DNA of 64,000 nucleotides, taken from NCBI RefSeq assembly GCF_026151335.1, contig NZ_JAMQPP010000001.1. One strand, written 5' to 3'. The stretch's first letter is position 1; each line of letters starts with the position of its first letter. Under the pieces are notes generated by a model. That model was not told the DNA's origin, searched no databases, and worked only from the letters and a program-made list of their open reading frames with translations. Shown here piece by piece: positions 44,264 through 54,602 of the stretch. The translations under genes and the position numbers were made by a program. This DNA is from Leptospira_A soteropolitanensis. GTDB lineage: Bacteria; Spirochaetota; Leptospiria; Leptospirales; Leptospiraceae.

Positions 44264-47200
44264 TCCACTTTCACTCGAATCGTATTGGTATTGCCGTAAA
44301 ATTGAGGATGATACATTAAAAAAGTTTTAGATGCAGGTAAAATGGAATTTCCTTTTGCTACTGGTCTAAGAATATAATTAAACTCTGTTTCCCCTTTGGA
44401 AAGTCTATCGTCTGAAAAGATGACACGATCATCTCGATATTCTTTATATCCTCCGTAGTAACTTTCTGTGACATCGGTTTCTTCAGCATCCGATTTTTTT
44501 TCCGTCAAAAATGATGTGTTCACAATTTCAGCATTACTAGGAATCGGATCGACAACCATAGCAAATGCATGTTCAGTGTTACTCAATATTTTCACTTTCA
44601 CGAGGTAAGTAGACCCTCTTTGGAGATTTGTTACTTCTTTTAAGATTGGATTTCCATTAGAATCTCTCCCATCGATTCGATATAGAATTTTACGAATTTC
44701 CAATCCGTTAAACTTTTGTGTGGTGGTATCTTTTACGGGGACATACAATAATCTGGATTGAAAATAAATCCTTCCTTCGGGACTAGTGCGTTTAAAAAGC
44801 AAAGGTCTCCCAGAAGGATCTTTGGAATCAAACAAACGATCAAAAGTTATTTCTTCTTTATAAATGGAATCGGATGAAGGAGAAAAAGATTCATTGATCA
44901 AAGTTTTTTCGCCAAAAATTGCTTGTCCTTCAGTATCCACCGATGTGGATTCAAATCGATTTCTATATTCCGACAATGCTAATGCTATGGTTCCCACACT
45001 ATGGCTATCAGACCAAAAATGGTTTTGTCTATCCATCATTATGGATTTTACTAAATCAACTATACGAGGATTTTTAGAATCTACCCGTAACAACAATCGC
45101 AAATAATTTCCAAGCACTGTTGAAGAATTATAATAGGAGTAATAGTATGGTTCATCTGTATTTTCCTTTAAAGGTTTTAACGAGAACAACTCCTTTTCAT
45201 ACGAAATGTACTTTGTATATTCTAAAAATAATCTTTTGAATACTGAATCAGATTCGTAAGATTCTAGTTTATGCGTCTCTGCATAAGAAGTAAGAAAAAT
45301 TCCACGAGATTTTAAATTAAGTTCTTCAAAGTGATCAATTAATGTTTTTTCTAATGAACGGACCTCTTTTTTGTCTTTTGAAAGTACCGAATAAATCAAA
45401 CTTAGAGTTTGATAAGAATTGATTGAAGTTTCTGTAGGATTTTTTACATAATTTTGTAAATACTGAATAGCGGATTGATAAGCCTGTAAATTTGATCTTT
45501 TACCTTTCTCTTTTCCGATCTGCATTACAGATGCAATATAGGCAGTTAAATATGGATAACCTGTTCGCCCAGCCTCTTTCCATAATTTAAAACTTCCATC
45601 CGATGCTTGGAATTCAGACATCTCATCTAAAAATAATTTTTCAATTTGCGTAAAGTCATAAGAGTCTTTTGTTGGAGCCTTATATTGAAATTCTTTCAGC
45701 AACTCACCTGCACTTAAAGAAAGTAGATAGGCTGAGGTTCTCTGTTCCATACAAAAATAAGGATTAGATTCGTAGAAATCAAAAGCAGATTTTAATGCAG
45801 TCAGTGCAGTTCCAGACATCCTAACGTCTAATGAACCTTTATTTAGTAATATAGATTCTTTTTTGGGGACGTTTATGATAGTTTTATATTCCGAATCGGT
45901 ATAACCAGAAAACTGCACTGAAGTTACTGGATCAAACTCTTTGATCGGGATACTTACATTTAGCGAATCAGAAAGATCCGATTTTTTCAAATCTGCAAAT
46001 TCTGAAACATTTTCAGGTTCTACTGAAATTTGATAGGACAACTGAATTTCATCCTTTGGATGGTCCATTTTTAGTTTGACGTATTGTGATTCAGATATTT
46101 GAAAGGCTCGAAGGACTTCTTTGGTTTGGCCAGCAGCTAATTCAATAATAGACCAACCTTTGCTCTCAGATAAAAAACTAGAATCGATTTTATATTTAAA
46201 TTTTCCTTTTTTCTTTGTATTATTGGTGATACTACCACCTAACTCTAAACTATCGCCAATACGAATAAACCTTGTAACTGTCTTTTGTAAAACTAAATTC
46301 TTTTTAACAGTAAACTCTACATTAGAAGCGCCAAATTTTCCATTGGCAGAGGAGGCAACCATCACTCGAAATGTTGTCAGGTTATCAGGTAATGTAAAAC
46401 TTAAATCTGCATTTCCATTACTATCTGCAATTACAACCGGATTCCAATAAGCTGTGTATCGAAAGTCTTTTCTTGCACCAGATTCTGATTCAGCAGAAAA
46501 CCCACCGCCTGAATCTTCACCATAATCTCCCCCTGGACTATCTCCTTTATTTTCATATATATAATGTTTGATGATCATACTACGAAGTTCGAAAGTTTTT
46601 ACTATATTGTACCAGTACTGGTAGAACATCTGTACCGGACTTTGGAATGAATAACCAACTAAATCTAAAACTCCTCGGTCTGCTACCGAAACTGTAAGTT
46701 CAGCACCAGGATTTGATTGGATAGACAACTTAACTTGTTCTCTAGGTTGATATTCTTTTTTATCCGTTTTGATCACAACAGGTGCGGTTCTGGATGCTAA
46801 ATTTACTTTTAAGGTAACGGAACCGGTTTTAGCTTTAGGAGCACCTAAGTCTTGTTCATTGAATTCTTTAATATCGTCAGCAGAGAGACTTTCCGGAACA
46901 GGAATTCTTCCTGATAACATAACAACATTAACATCTACGTTAGGTAAATAAGACTCTTCGATAGGAATTTCTAAAGGAGCGCTATTACCTTTCATCAAAA
47001 AAGATTTTTTATAATAAACAGAATCTCTTTCGACAGTTACGATAACTCGTGCATTCTGCAAAGGGGATTTAATTAATATTTTTGCCTTATCACCAATCTT
47101 GTATTCCTGTTTATCGGAACGCAGCTCGATCGAATCATCGCCACGAAAGTCCCAAGTATAATACGATTCCTTTTCATAAGCATAAAAATCTACTCGTGAA

Positions 47201-49329
47201 AATACTTTATCGCGATTCAAAACTAAAACTGTATAACTTCCAGGTTCTTTAGCTCGATAATCGAAAGAAATACCATCTGCTTTAGAAATAAGTTTTTTCG
47301 TTTCAACAACTTTCTTTGTTAGTTGATTACTCCTAAAAAAGAACTTACCCAATCCTTTTGATAAAACCGAAGTCCAATCGTTATAAATGATATATGCCTT
47401 TAGCTCAGCACCTGCAACGGCTTTACCCTGCAAATTAACGGCAATGGCCCCGAACTGGAATGGTTTATCTAAAGTTTGGTATCTATCGTTACATTTTAAA
47501 CCAACATAAGTTTCAGAAGGGTTGTAAGGTATACTTGATGATTTTGTAACTGACTTCCCATCCACGTCATATACAGAAGATTCCACAACTAAATGAAAAG
47601 GGTCTGCGATTTCAATATCTTCACCATCAGTAACAAATTTGCGAGTCAACTCTTGGACAGGAATATCCAAACTATAAAGTCCTCGGCTGTCCAAAACTCC
47701 TTCAGCACCGGTTACATAATCAGAATTGCCACCTGAATACTCGTCTTCATAATCATACCAGGTATCTGAAAAAACGTAGCTAGAAAACGAATCGAAATCT
47801 ATAAATCTTTTTCTTTTTAGAACCGAATAGCTAACCTTAGCTCCTCCCATCGGAGCACCAAACATATATTTTCCTTCTACACTTCCTTTTACATTTTGAT
47901 CTTTGTTTACAGCACTTGCCAAATTTACATTGACCATGAAGTTAACAGGTCGGAATTCTTCTACCTGAAAGGTATCATAGGTAACCGAACCATCTTTACC
48001 TGGCAAATAAGCCGAAACAGAATAATGTCCCAAAGGGGCATCCGTAGAAATAAGATAACTTGAGGTTATACCTCCTTGGACGGTGGAAGTAAGATTTGTA
48101 TTTGTCACATCCTTACCACGGGAATCTCTAATTTGTAGATTTACTGATTTGGAAGAATAAGGTACCAATACCCCATTTTTTCTTTCTGCCAGTACAACTT
48201 TAATTTCAACGCGGTCTCCAGGCCTATATAACTTTCTATCAAAGTATACCTTTCCTTTTACATTGTTTTCCGTATAATAATCGCTATAACCTTCGATATG
48301 GGTTTCATTAAAATGAAGGAATGCTTTGTCTCCATTTGGATCTTCAGCAATTAACACTGATTTATCGAATGATTTTGTATCACTCAGAGTTGGGAGATTA
48401 CAATATCCATCCTTATCTGTTTTACAAGTTCCGCGTAAACTTCCTTTTTCATACAAACTCATATTTGTATTAAAAACTGGTTCTGCTTTAGATAAACCGT
48501 GCACCCAAACATGGAGCTTATTTGGATCTAGTTTTGTTGTGATACCTAAGTTTGTGGACTGTAAAAAGATGGATTCTCTTTTGAACTCTTCCTTATTATT
48601 TTCTCCGATAACATTTGCGCCTAATTGTAAAGCTATCCAACCTTTTGTATTGGGTTTCGATCCAAAAAAATGATCAATGTCCATGCCTTGATTGCCAAAA
48701 GAGTTTACCTTGAGTCCTGATTTCCAAACTGAGTTTTTCCAATTCAATTGACTTTCAAATTCGTAATATCGATTACCCAATGTTGCCACTGCATTTACAA
48801 GTGTAGGTATCGATAATTCTGCTGATCGAATTTGAAATTCAGGAACATTCGAAATGGAAATCGGAAGTACTTTGTTTAAATTAGATTCAAAAATATTCTC
48901 ACGTGACAAAGAGAAAGAAGGTTTATTAGTCATCACGGGAAGTTTAAAACTAACGGGTGTTTCTAAGAAACATTCGTTCTCTGCATAAAATTTTCCAATT
49001 TTGATTTCATAGGCAACACCAGGATCAAAACTCCAAGAATCGAGAGAAAACTCACGACTTACATAATCTGGAAATTCGGTAATGGGATTAGATGGTTTTG
49101 GTACTATTTGAAGTGACGATGCTAACTCTTGCAAGTTGGTATCTTCTGAGACAGTAATACGGTAATCCCAAAGATCTTCTAAATATTTGAGATCTGTTGT
49201 GTCTAATTTGACTTCGATTCGGCAACTACTTGGAAAAATCGTACGTTTGATGGACCGAAAAATTCCGCTAATAGAATTACAAGAACTAAAAAAAAGCAAA
49301 AAACCTAAGGCCAATACTAACTTACGCAT
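44260..49329 (-). CDS. Bacterial alpha-2-macroglobulin lipoprotein with thioester motif
   Basis: Very large (1689 aa) protease trap. A signal peptide ending LLFFSSC gives a lipoprotein. MG-type beta domains fill the first 900 residues (KVYFDRKLYRPGDRVEIKV near residue 367 and SDKQEYKIGDKAKILIKSP are typical). The central A2M region contains SFTLPDNLTTFRVM; CMEQ at 1193-1196 is the internal thioester, which would bind attacking proteases covalently, followed by the alpha-hexatoroid TED domain (1190-1480). The receptor-binding-like end is at about 1560-1689. GGAG precedes the ATG. First gene of an overlapping operon with pbpC. Confidence 0.93.
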   Translation of the reverse strand: MRKLVLALGFLLFFSSCNSISGIFRSIKRTIFPSSCRIEVKLDTTDLKYLEDLWDYRITVSEDTNLQELASSLQIVPKPSNPITEFPDYVSREFSLDSWSFDPGVAYEIKIGKFYAENECFLETPVSFKLPVMTNKPSFSLSRENIFESNLNKVLPISISNVPEFQIRSAELSIPTLVNAVATLGNRYYEFESQLNWKNSVWKSGLKVNSFGNQGMDIDHFFGSKPNTKGWIALQLGANVIGENNKEEFKRESIFLQSTNLGITTKLDPNKLHVWVHGLSKAEPVFNTNMSLYEKGSLRGTCKTDKDGYCNLPTLSDTKSFDKSVLIAEDPNGDKAFLHFNETHIEGYSDYYTENNVKGKVYFDRKLYRPGDRVEIKVVLAERKNGVLVPYSSKSVNLQIRDSRGKDVTNTNLTSTVQGGITSSYLISTDAPLGHYSVSAYLPGKDGSVTYDTFQVEEFRPVNFMVNVNLASAVNKDQNVKGSVEGKYMFGAPMGGAKVSYSVLKRKRFIDFDSFSSYVFSDTWYDYEDEYSGGNSDYVTGAEGVLDSRGLYSLDIPVQELTRKFVTDGEDIEIADPFHLVVESSVYDVDGKSVTKSSSIPYNPSETYVGLKCNDRYQTLDKPFQFGAIAVNLQGKAVAGAELKAYIIYNDWTSVLSKGLGKFFFRSNQLTKKVVETKKLISKADGISFDYRAKEPGSYTVLVLNRDKVFSRVDFYAYEKESYYTWDFRGDDSIELRSDKQEYKIGDKAKILIKSPLQNARVIVTVERDSVYYKKSFLMKGNSAPLEIPIEESYLPNVDVNVVMLSGRIPVPESLSADDIKEFNEQDLGAPKAKTGSVTLKVNLASRTAPVVIKTDKKEYQPREQVKLSIQSNPGAELTVSVADRGVLDLVGYSFQSPVQMFYQYWYNIVKTFELRSMIIKHYIYENKGDSPGGDYGEDSGGGFSAESESGARKDFRYTAYWNPVVIADSNGNADLSFTLPDNLTTFRVMVASSANGKFGASNVEFTVKKNLVLQKTVTRFIRIGDSLELGGSITNNTKKKGKFKYKIDSSFLSESKGWSIIELAAGQTKEVLRAFQISESQYVKLKMDHPKDEIQLSYQISVEPENVSEFADLKKSDLSDSLNVSIPIKEFDPVTSVQFSGYTDSEYKTIINVPKKESILLNKGSLDVRMSGTALTALKSAFDFYESNPYFCMEQRTSAYLLSLSAGELLKEFQYKAPTKDSYDFTQIEKLFLDEMSEFQASDGSFKLWKEAGRTGYPYLTAYIASVMQIGKEKGKRSNLQAYQSAIQYLQNYVKNPTETSINSYQTLSLIYSVLSKDKKEVRSLEKTLIDHFEELNLKSRGIFLTSYAETHKLESYESDSVFKRLFLEYTKYISYEKELFSLKPLKENTDEPYYYSYYNSSTVLGNYLRLLLRVDSKNPRIVDLVKSIMMDRQNHFWSDSHSVGTIALALSEYRNRFESTSVDTEGQAIFGEKTLINESFSPSSDSIYKEEITFDRLFDSKDPSGRPLLFKRTSPEGRIYFQSRLLYVPVKDTTTQKFNGLEIRKILYRIDGRDSNGNPILKEVTNLQRGSTYLVKVKILSNTEHAFAMVVDPIPSNAEIVNTSFLTEKKSDAEETDVTESYYGGYKEYRDDRVIFSDDRLSKGETEFNYILRPVAKGNSILPASKTFLMYHPQFYGNTNTIRVKVD

Positions 49330-49475
49330 GAGAACTCCGAAATTCGAATGTTCTCTGTTCTACGACGGCCAGTCCTTATTGCCAACTCTTTCCTGAATGA
49401 AAAGGGAAATCTTTATATATTTTTTTATCTGGATCAGAATTTTTGCTATGCTATTCTAATTTTGAAATTTGATTG

Positions 49476-49910
49476 ATGACGATGTCACTATCACAAATTA
49501 AAAAACAGTTTTGGGACTTAAAAGCACCGAGTTCCTTTCCTGCCGGAAATTACAAAGCAGAATGGCTCGGGCCTAAATGGTTTCAGGTAGGTGCTAGTTT
49601 TAGCCTAAATTTTATGTCGTTTCGCCACTGGTGGGGAAAATCTTTTGATGGCTCAGACATTGCCTACAATTTATTTTTACCGCCTAAAACCAGTGAATTC
49701 CAAATGCGTTTTCCTATGAAATTGTCCCATGCAAAGTCGCCGCTCGACGGAAACCCTAGCCTTATCTTAGAATATACGAAAGAAGCCCCCTTCCCTTGGC
49801 CCTATTTTGTAGACGAATTCCGGGTATGGAACGATACCGACCTATTGGGTATGAGCTACAGTAAATTTACCCCCTCGTTGGCACTTCCCTTTCTTATTAG
49901 AAAATCCTAA
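49476..49910 (+). CDS. Conserved hypothetical small protein
   Basis: A 144-aa protein that I cannot assign. It has no signal peptide or membrane segment. Aromatic residues are frequent (WDLKAPSSFPAGNYKAEWLGPKWFQVG, FRHWWGKSF) and the end reads FRVWNDTDLLGMSYSKF, a pattern that recalls small lipocalin-like or GXWXG proteins, but the match is too weak to name. ATG at 49476 or 49482. It is transcribed divergently from the alpha-2-macroglobulin operon with 143 bp between. Confidence 0.55.
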   Translation: MTMSLSQIKKQFWDLKAPSSFPAGNYKAEWLGPKWFQVGASFSLNFMSFRHWWGKSFDGSDIAYNLFLPPKTSEFQMRFPMKLSHAKSPLDGNPSLILEYTKEAPFPWPYFVDEFRVWNDTDLLGMSYSKFTPSLALPFLIRKS

Positions 49911-49954
49911 TCTAATTTGTTAGATCCCTAAAAAAGATTCGTCCAATCTGGAGT

Positions 49955-52333
49955 ATGCGTCCTCCTCCGCCATCATTGGAAATGCAGATTCTCTCCGCAA
50001 TGGAGGAGGTAATTTTTTCGGCGAGTTTTCCAGAATTAGAAATCATCTATATTAGTCCCTCTGCAGAAACGCTAACCGGATATTCCAGGGAGTATTTTAC
50101 AGAGGCACACGATAACTGGAAAAACTTAATCCACCCCGAAGATAGATCCATAGTCGAAACAGCTTTAAGTTCACTAAATGCTGATGATAAAATTAGAATT
50201 CGTTACCGAATTCAAACTAAATCTAAAAATATAAAATTTGTCCAATGCCAAGGGCGATTGATTCGAAACGAAGTAGGAGAAATTTTACGTTTTGATGGAG
50301 TGATTGCCGATATCTCCGAATTACTTTCCTTACAAGATATTATTAAAAATGAGACAGGCGAAATAAAACAACTGTTACTTGAAAATAATATTTTGTTTAA
50401 TGGAAGTCAAGATTCGATGTTTCTAATAGAAGTTATGGATGACAACGAATTTGTGATTCGACGTATTAATGCTGCCTATGAAAAATCAACTGGTGTCACT
50501 CAATCTTTCATACAGGGAAAAACGCCAATTGAACTTTTAGGAGAAGTTCTTGGAAGTCCAGTTATTAAAAATTATCAAAAAGTATTAAAAGCGAAAAAAA
50601 CAATTACCTATGAAGAAAGTATTCCCATGCCTGCGGGAACAAAAATTTGGACTACAGCCCTCACTCCGATTGAAGTGGATGGAAAATTCAAATTCATTGT
50701 GGGAGCAAGTAAGGATATTACTGAACAGAAAAGAGCAGAATACGCACTAAAAGAATCTAACGAACGCTATTCGCTAATTTTAGAAGTCAGCTCCGATGGT
50801 TGGTTTGATTGGGATTTAATTAACAATACAGTCATTTACTCTAGAAGATGGTGGTTAGAGTTCGGTAATGATGAAAAACCAGAAAGCGTTCCAATTGATT
50901 ATTGGAAAAGTCTGATCCATCCCGATGATTTTGATTGGGTTACAGAATTTTTAGAAAATATCATGCTCTCACAAAGAGAAACATTTGAATTTAGTTTCCA
51001 AATGAAAAAACGAAAAGGGAATTATTCTCATGTTTTAACACGATGTTATATCCAAAGAGATTCATCTGGAAACAAAATAAGAATGGTTGGTTCCAATTCA
51101 GACCTAACCGAAACAAAAAAAATAGAATATACACTTCGAAAAGCAAAGGAAATGGCGGAAGCTGCCAATATGGCAAAAGGCAACTTTTTAGCGAACATGA
51201 GTCACGAAATTAGAACGCCACTCAATGGTATTATCGGATTCACAGAACTATTATTACATTCTACTCTTACGGAAGAACAAAAGGAATCATTACAAAACAT
51301 CAGACTTTCTGGAAAAAGTTTGTTATCTTTAGTAAATCAAATTCTTGATTTTTCAAAAATAGATTCTGGTAAAATGGAACTGGAATTGATTAGCACGGAT
51401 TTAACGGATTTAGTCCAATCAACCGTAGATCTATTCAAAATTTCTGCGGCCTCCAAAGCAATTCAATTAAAACTTCATTTCGACCCTCACTTACCTCGGT
51501 TTGTATCTTTGGATCCTTTGCGAGTTAGACAAGTTCTTTCCAATTTAATTGGTAACGCTATTAAATTTACTCACGAGGGAGAAGTAAACGTCTCCGTAAA
51601 ACCAATCAAACAAATTGAAGATTTTATTGATATTGAGTTTTCCGTATTGGATACAGGAATAGGAATTGATCTCAATTCAAAAACAAAATTATTCGATTCC
51701 TTTTCACAAGCGGATACATCCATCACTCGCAAATACGGTGGGACTGGTCTTGGTCTCACAATTACAAGCGAACTGATTCAAAAAATGAATTCTCAACTAC
51801 ATATCGAAAGTGAGCTTGGAAAAGGAAGTAAATTCAGCTTTATTCTATCACTACAGATAAATGCAAACGGCTCAGTATCATCTAACTTATTTGAAGAAAA
51901 ACAATCAACATCAGACGAATCTGTGATCGTTGAAAACAATCTTATACAAAGTGATATTTTAATCGTGGAAGATAATGATTTAAACAAAAAACTATTATCA
52001 AAAATGTTACTAAAAAGATATCCGCACATCCATCTAAGATTTGCCTCTGATGGAGCCGAGGCAGTAAGACAGTTCCAAATTAAAAACCCAGATTTAATTT
52101 TTATGGATCTACAAATGCCAATTATGGATGGTTATACGGCAACGATTGAAATCAGAAAACTAGAAAAAGGTACGAACAATAAAACTCCCATCATTGCACT
52201 AACGGCAGGAGCTTTTTTTTCCGTAAAAGATACAGCGATAGAATCAGGTATGAATGATTTTCTTACCAAACCTATTTCTACCACCGACCTATATTCTACA
52301 ATTGAAAAATGGCTGCCATCAAGCCGCATGTAA
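49955..52333 (+). CDS. Hybrid PAS histidine kinase with receiver domain
   Basis: Cytosolic sensor kinase of 792 aa without membrane segments. Three PAS domains (about 10-125, 145-265 and 275-395) precede a coiled linker and NMSHEIRTPLNGIIGF with phospho-acceptor His417. The ATPase domain shows NLIGNAIKFTHEG, VLDTGIGID and GGTGLGLTI. After a short linker a receiver domain (about 665-790) carries Asp718 (FMDLQMPIMDG) and the KPIS lysine. No cognate regulator or Hpt protein is adjacent, so a phosphorelay to a distant partner is likely. GGAG precedes the ATG. It overlaps the convergent ahpF by 15 nt. Confidence 0.92.
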   Translation: MRPPPPSLEMQILSAMEEVIFSASFPELEIIYISPSAETLTGYSREYFTEAHDNWKNLIHPEDRSIVETALSSLNADDKIRIRYRIQTKSKNIKFVQCQGRLIRNEVGEILRFDGVIADISELLSLQDIIKNETGEIKQLLLENNILFNGSQDSMFLIEVMDDNEFVIRRINAAYEKSTGVTQSFIQGKTPIELLGEVLGSPVIKNYQKVLKAKKTITYEESIPMPAGTKIWTTALTPIEVDGKFKFIVGASKDITEQKRAEYALKESNERYSLILEVSSDGWFDWDLINNTVIYSRRWWLEFGNDEKPESVPIDYWKSLIHPDDFDWVTEFLENIMLSQRETFEFSFQMKKRKGNYSHVLTRCYIQRDSSGNKIRMVGSNSDLTETKKIEYTLRKAKEMAEAANMAKGNFLANMSHEIRTPLNGIIGFTELLLHSTLTEEQKESLQNIRLSGKSLLSLVNQILDFSKIDSGKMELELISTDLTDLVQSTVDLFKISAASKAIQLKLHFDPHLPRFVSLDPLRVRQVLSNLIGNAIKFTHEGEVNVSVKPIKQIEDFIDIEFSVLDTGIGIDLNSKTKLFDSFSQADTSITRKYGGTGLGLTITSELIQKMNSQLHIESELGKGSKFSFILSLQINANGSVSSNLFEEKQSTSDESVIVENNLIQSDILIVEDNDLNKKLLSKMLLKRYPHIHLRFASDGAEAVRQFQIKNPDLIFMDLQMPIMDGYTATIEIRKLEKGTNNKTPIIALTAGAFFSVKDTAIESGMNDFLTKPISTTDLYSTIEKWLPSSRM

Positions 52334-53878
52334 AAGATATTCAAAAGCGCTAATCGCCGCCTTCGCTCCCTCTCCCATTGCGATGATAATTTGTTTATAA
52401 GGTGTGTTTGTCACATCCCCGCAAGCAAATATTCCATCTACATTGGTTTTACATTTTTCATCGACCAAAATTTCCCCAAAACGATTAGTTGCCACCAATT
52501 CTTTCACAAAACTACTGTTTGGTACAAGTCCAATCTGAACAAAAACCCCATCAATGGGAATAGTTTCTGATTTTTCAGTGCTTCTATCCTTATAAGTAAG
52601 TCCTGTTACTTTCACATCATTTGTTTGAATTTCAGTTGTCTGTGCTTTTACTAAAGTTTTGATATTTGGAGATTCTGCCACTTTATCCAATAACACTTTG
52701 TCCGCATTTAACTTATCACCAAACTCTATCAAGGTGACTGACTTTACGATCCCACTAAGATCTAACGCTGCTTCTACACCTGAGTTTCCTCCTCCAACGA
52801 CTGCAACATCCTTATCCTTAAAAAATGGACCGTCGCAATGTGGACAATAAGCCACGCCTTTTCCAACAAATTCTTTTTCACCAGGGACATTGAGTTCGCG
52901 CCACTTTGCACCTGTTGATAAAATCACTGTTTTTGTGACAATTCGTTCGCCTGTATTCAAATGAATAGTTTTTAATTTTCCTGCTTCAATTTTTAACACA
53001 CGGACATTTTCTTTCTTTTTGATCTGGTTTTTAATTAGTTGTTCTGATAATACATTGGTGAGCTCAGGGCCTGTTGTATAAGGTAAGGAAATTATGTTTT
53101 CGATACCTAACGTGTCCTTAACTTGACCACCTAACCTATCTGCGATGACAAGTGTCTTCAATCCTTTTCTTGCAGAATACACTGCCGCTGTTATGCCAGA
53201 TGGACCACCTCCAATCACGGTTACATCATAAACTTCGGAAGAACTAGAAAGTTCGGAATTAGCTTCCACTGAGTCAGAAACTGTATACAATTCTAAAAGT
53301 TTATCAAAGATAATGGATGCTTCTGCTTTTCCAGATAGGAATCGTTTTCCATTTAAAAATACCGCAGGAACCCCTTGGATGTTTTTCTCCTTCACAAGTT
53401 CTGGATACATTGCCCCATCGATCATATTATGTGAAATAGAAGGATTCACGAGTGCAAAACTATTGAGAGTTTGAACGACTTCGGGACAGTTATGGCAATC
53501 CAATGAGATGAATGTTTCAAAATGTAAATTTTCTTTTAATTTCGAAACTGCGGAAAGAATTCCTTCTTCTAATTTGATTGGGTTTCCACCAGATTGCAAA
53601 ATTGCCAAAATCAATGATGTAAATTCATGTCCCATAGGAATTCCAGAAAATTCAATACCCGTAGGTTTATCTTCAGAAAAAATCGCAAAACGTAGACCAT
53701 CATTTTTTTCTTCAGAATGTTCCAATGAAATTTGAGGAGAAAGAGAAACAATATCATCTAAAAATGCAACTAACTCTTCTCTTTTTTCATGTTCGCCTGA
53801 ATACAATTGTATCTTCACAGGATTCTTAATCCTTTCAAAGTATTGTTTGACTTGTTCTTTTGTTGATTGATCTAACAT
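52319..53878 (-). CDS. ahpF: Alkyl hydroperoxide reductase subunit F
   Basis: Flavoprotein that passes electrons from NAD(P)H to AhpC. The N-terminal thioredoxin-like domain contains CHNC (Cys128/131). The FAD domain begins VIGGGPSGITAAVY (221-234). The active disulfide CPHC is Cys345/348, the same numbers as in the E. coli enzyme. VVGGGNSGVEAAL is the NAD(P) site and GIFACGDVTNTPYKQ the second FAD motif. The 519-aa length is normal. It lies 44 nt downstream of ahpC on the same strand, so the pair forms one operon. Confidence 0.96.
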   Translation of the reverse strand: MLDQSTKEQVKQYFERIKNPVKIQLYSGEHEKREELVAFLDDIVSLSPQISLEHSEEKNDGLRFAIFSEDKPTGIEFSGIPMGHEFTSLILAILQSGGNPIKLEEGILSAVSKLKENLHFETFISLDCHNCPEVVQTLNSFALVNPSISHNMIDGAMYPELVKEKNIQGVPAVFLNGKRFLSGKAEASIIFDKLLELYTVSDSVEANSELSSSSEVYDVTVIGGGPSGITAAVYSARKGLKTLVIADRLGGQVKDTLGIENIISLPYTTGPELTNVLSEQLIKNQIKKKENVRVLKIEAGKLKTIHLNTGERIVTKTVILSTGAKWRELNVPGEKEFVGKGVAYCPHCDGPFFKDKDVAVVGGGNSGVEAALDLSGIVKSVTLIEFGDKLNADKVLLDKVAESPNIKTLVKAQTTEIQTNDVKVTGLTYKDRSTEKSETIPIDGVFVQIGLVPNSSFVKELVATNRFGEILVDEKCKTNVDGIFACGDVTNTPYKQIIIAMGEGAKAAISAFEYLLHAA

Positions 53879-53922
53879 AATAACCTCCCAGTTTAGGCGG
53901 GATTAAACCCGCCTAACGTAAT

Positions 53923-54486
<564 letters not shown>

Positions 54487-54513
54487 TGAATATCCTCCTT
54501 TCGTGTTAAGAAG

Positions 54514-54542
54514 AATATATCCCGAATTGAATCATTTGTAAA
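54514..54542 (-). promoter_or_regulatory. Promoter of ahpC-ahpF
   Basis: TTTACA (54542-54537), 17-nt spacer, TATATT (54519-54514) on the minus strand. The start would lie near 54507, about 20 nt before the ahpC start codon. Confidence 0.65.
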
Positions 54543-54551
54543 ATAAATATG

Positions 54552-54569
54552 GTAAATGATGAGATTTAC
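54552..54569. promoter_or_regulatory. Candidate OxyR binding site upstream of ahpC
   Basis: A perfect inverted repeat GTAAAT-N6-ATTTAC centred about 54 bases before the predicted ahpC start, just upstream of the -35 box, the position from which LysR-type activators work. A known OxyR box (ATAG repeats) is not matched closely, so this is inference from position and from oxyR being the adjacent gene. Confidence 0.5.
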
Positions 54570-54602
54570 AAAAACTATGAAACTGGTTTTGACTCAGTCC
54601 AT

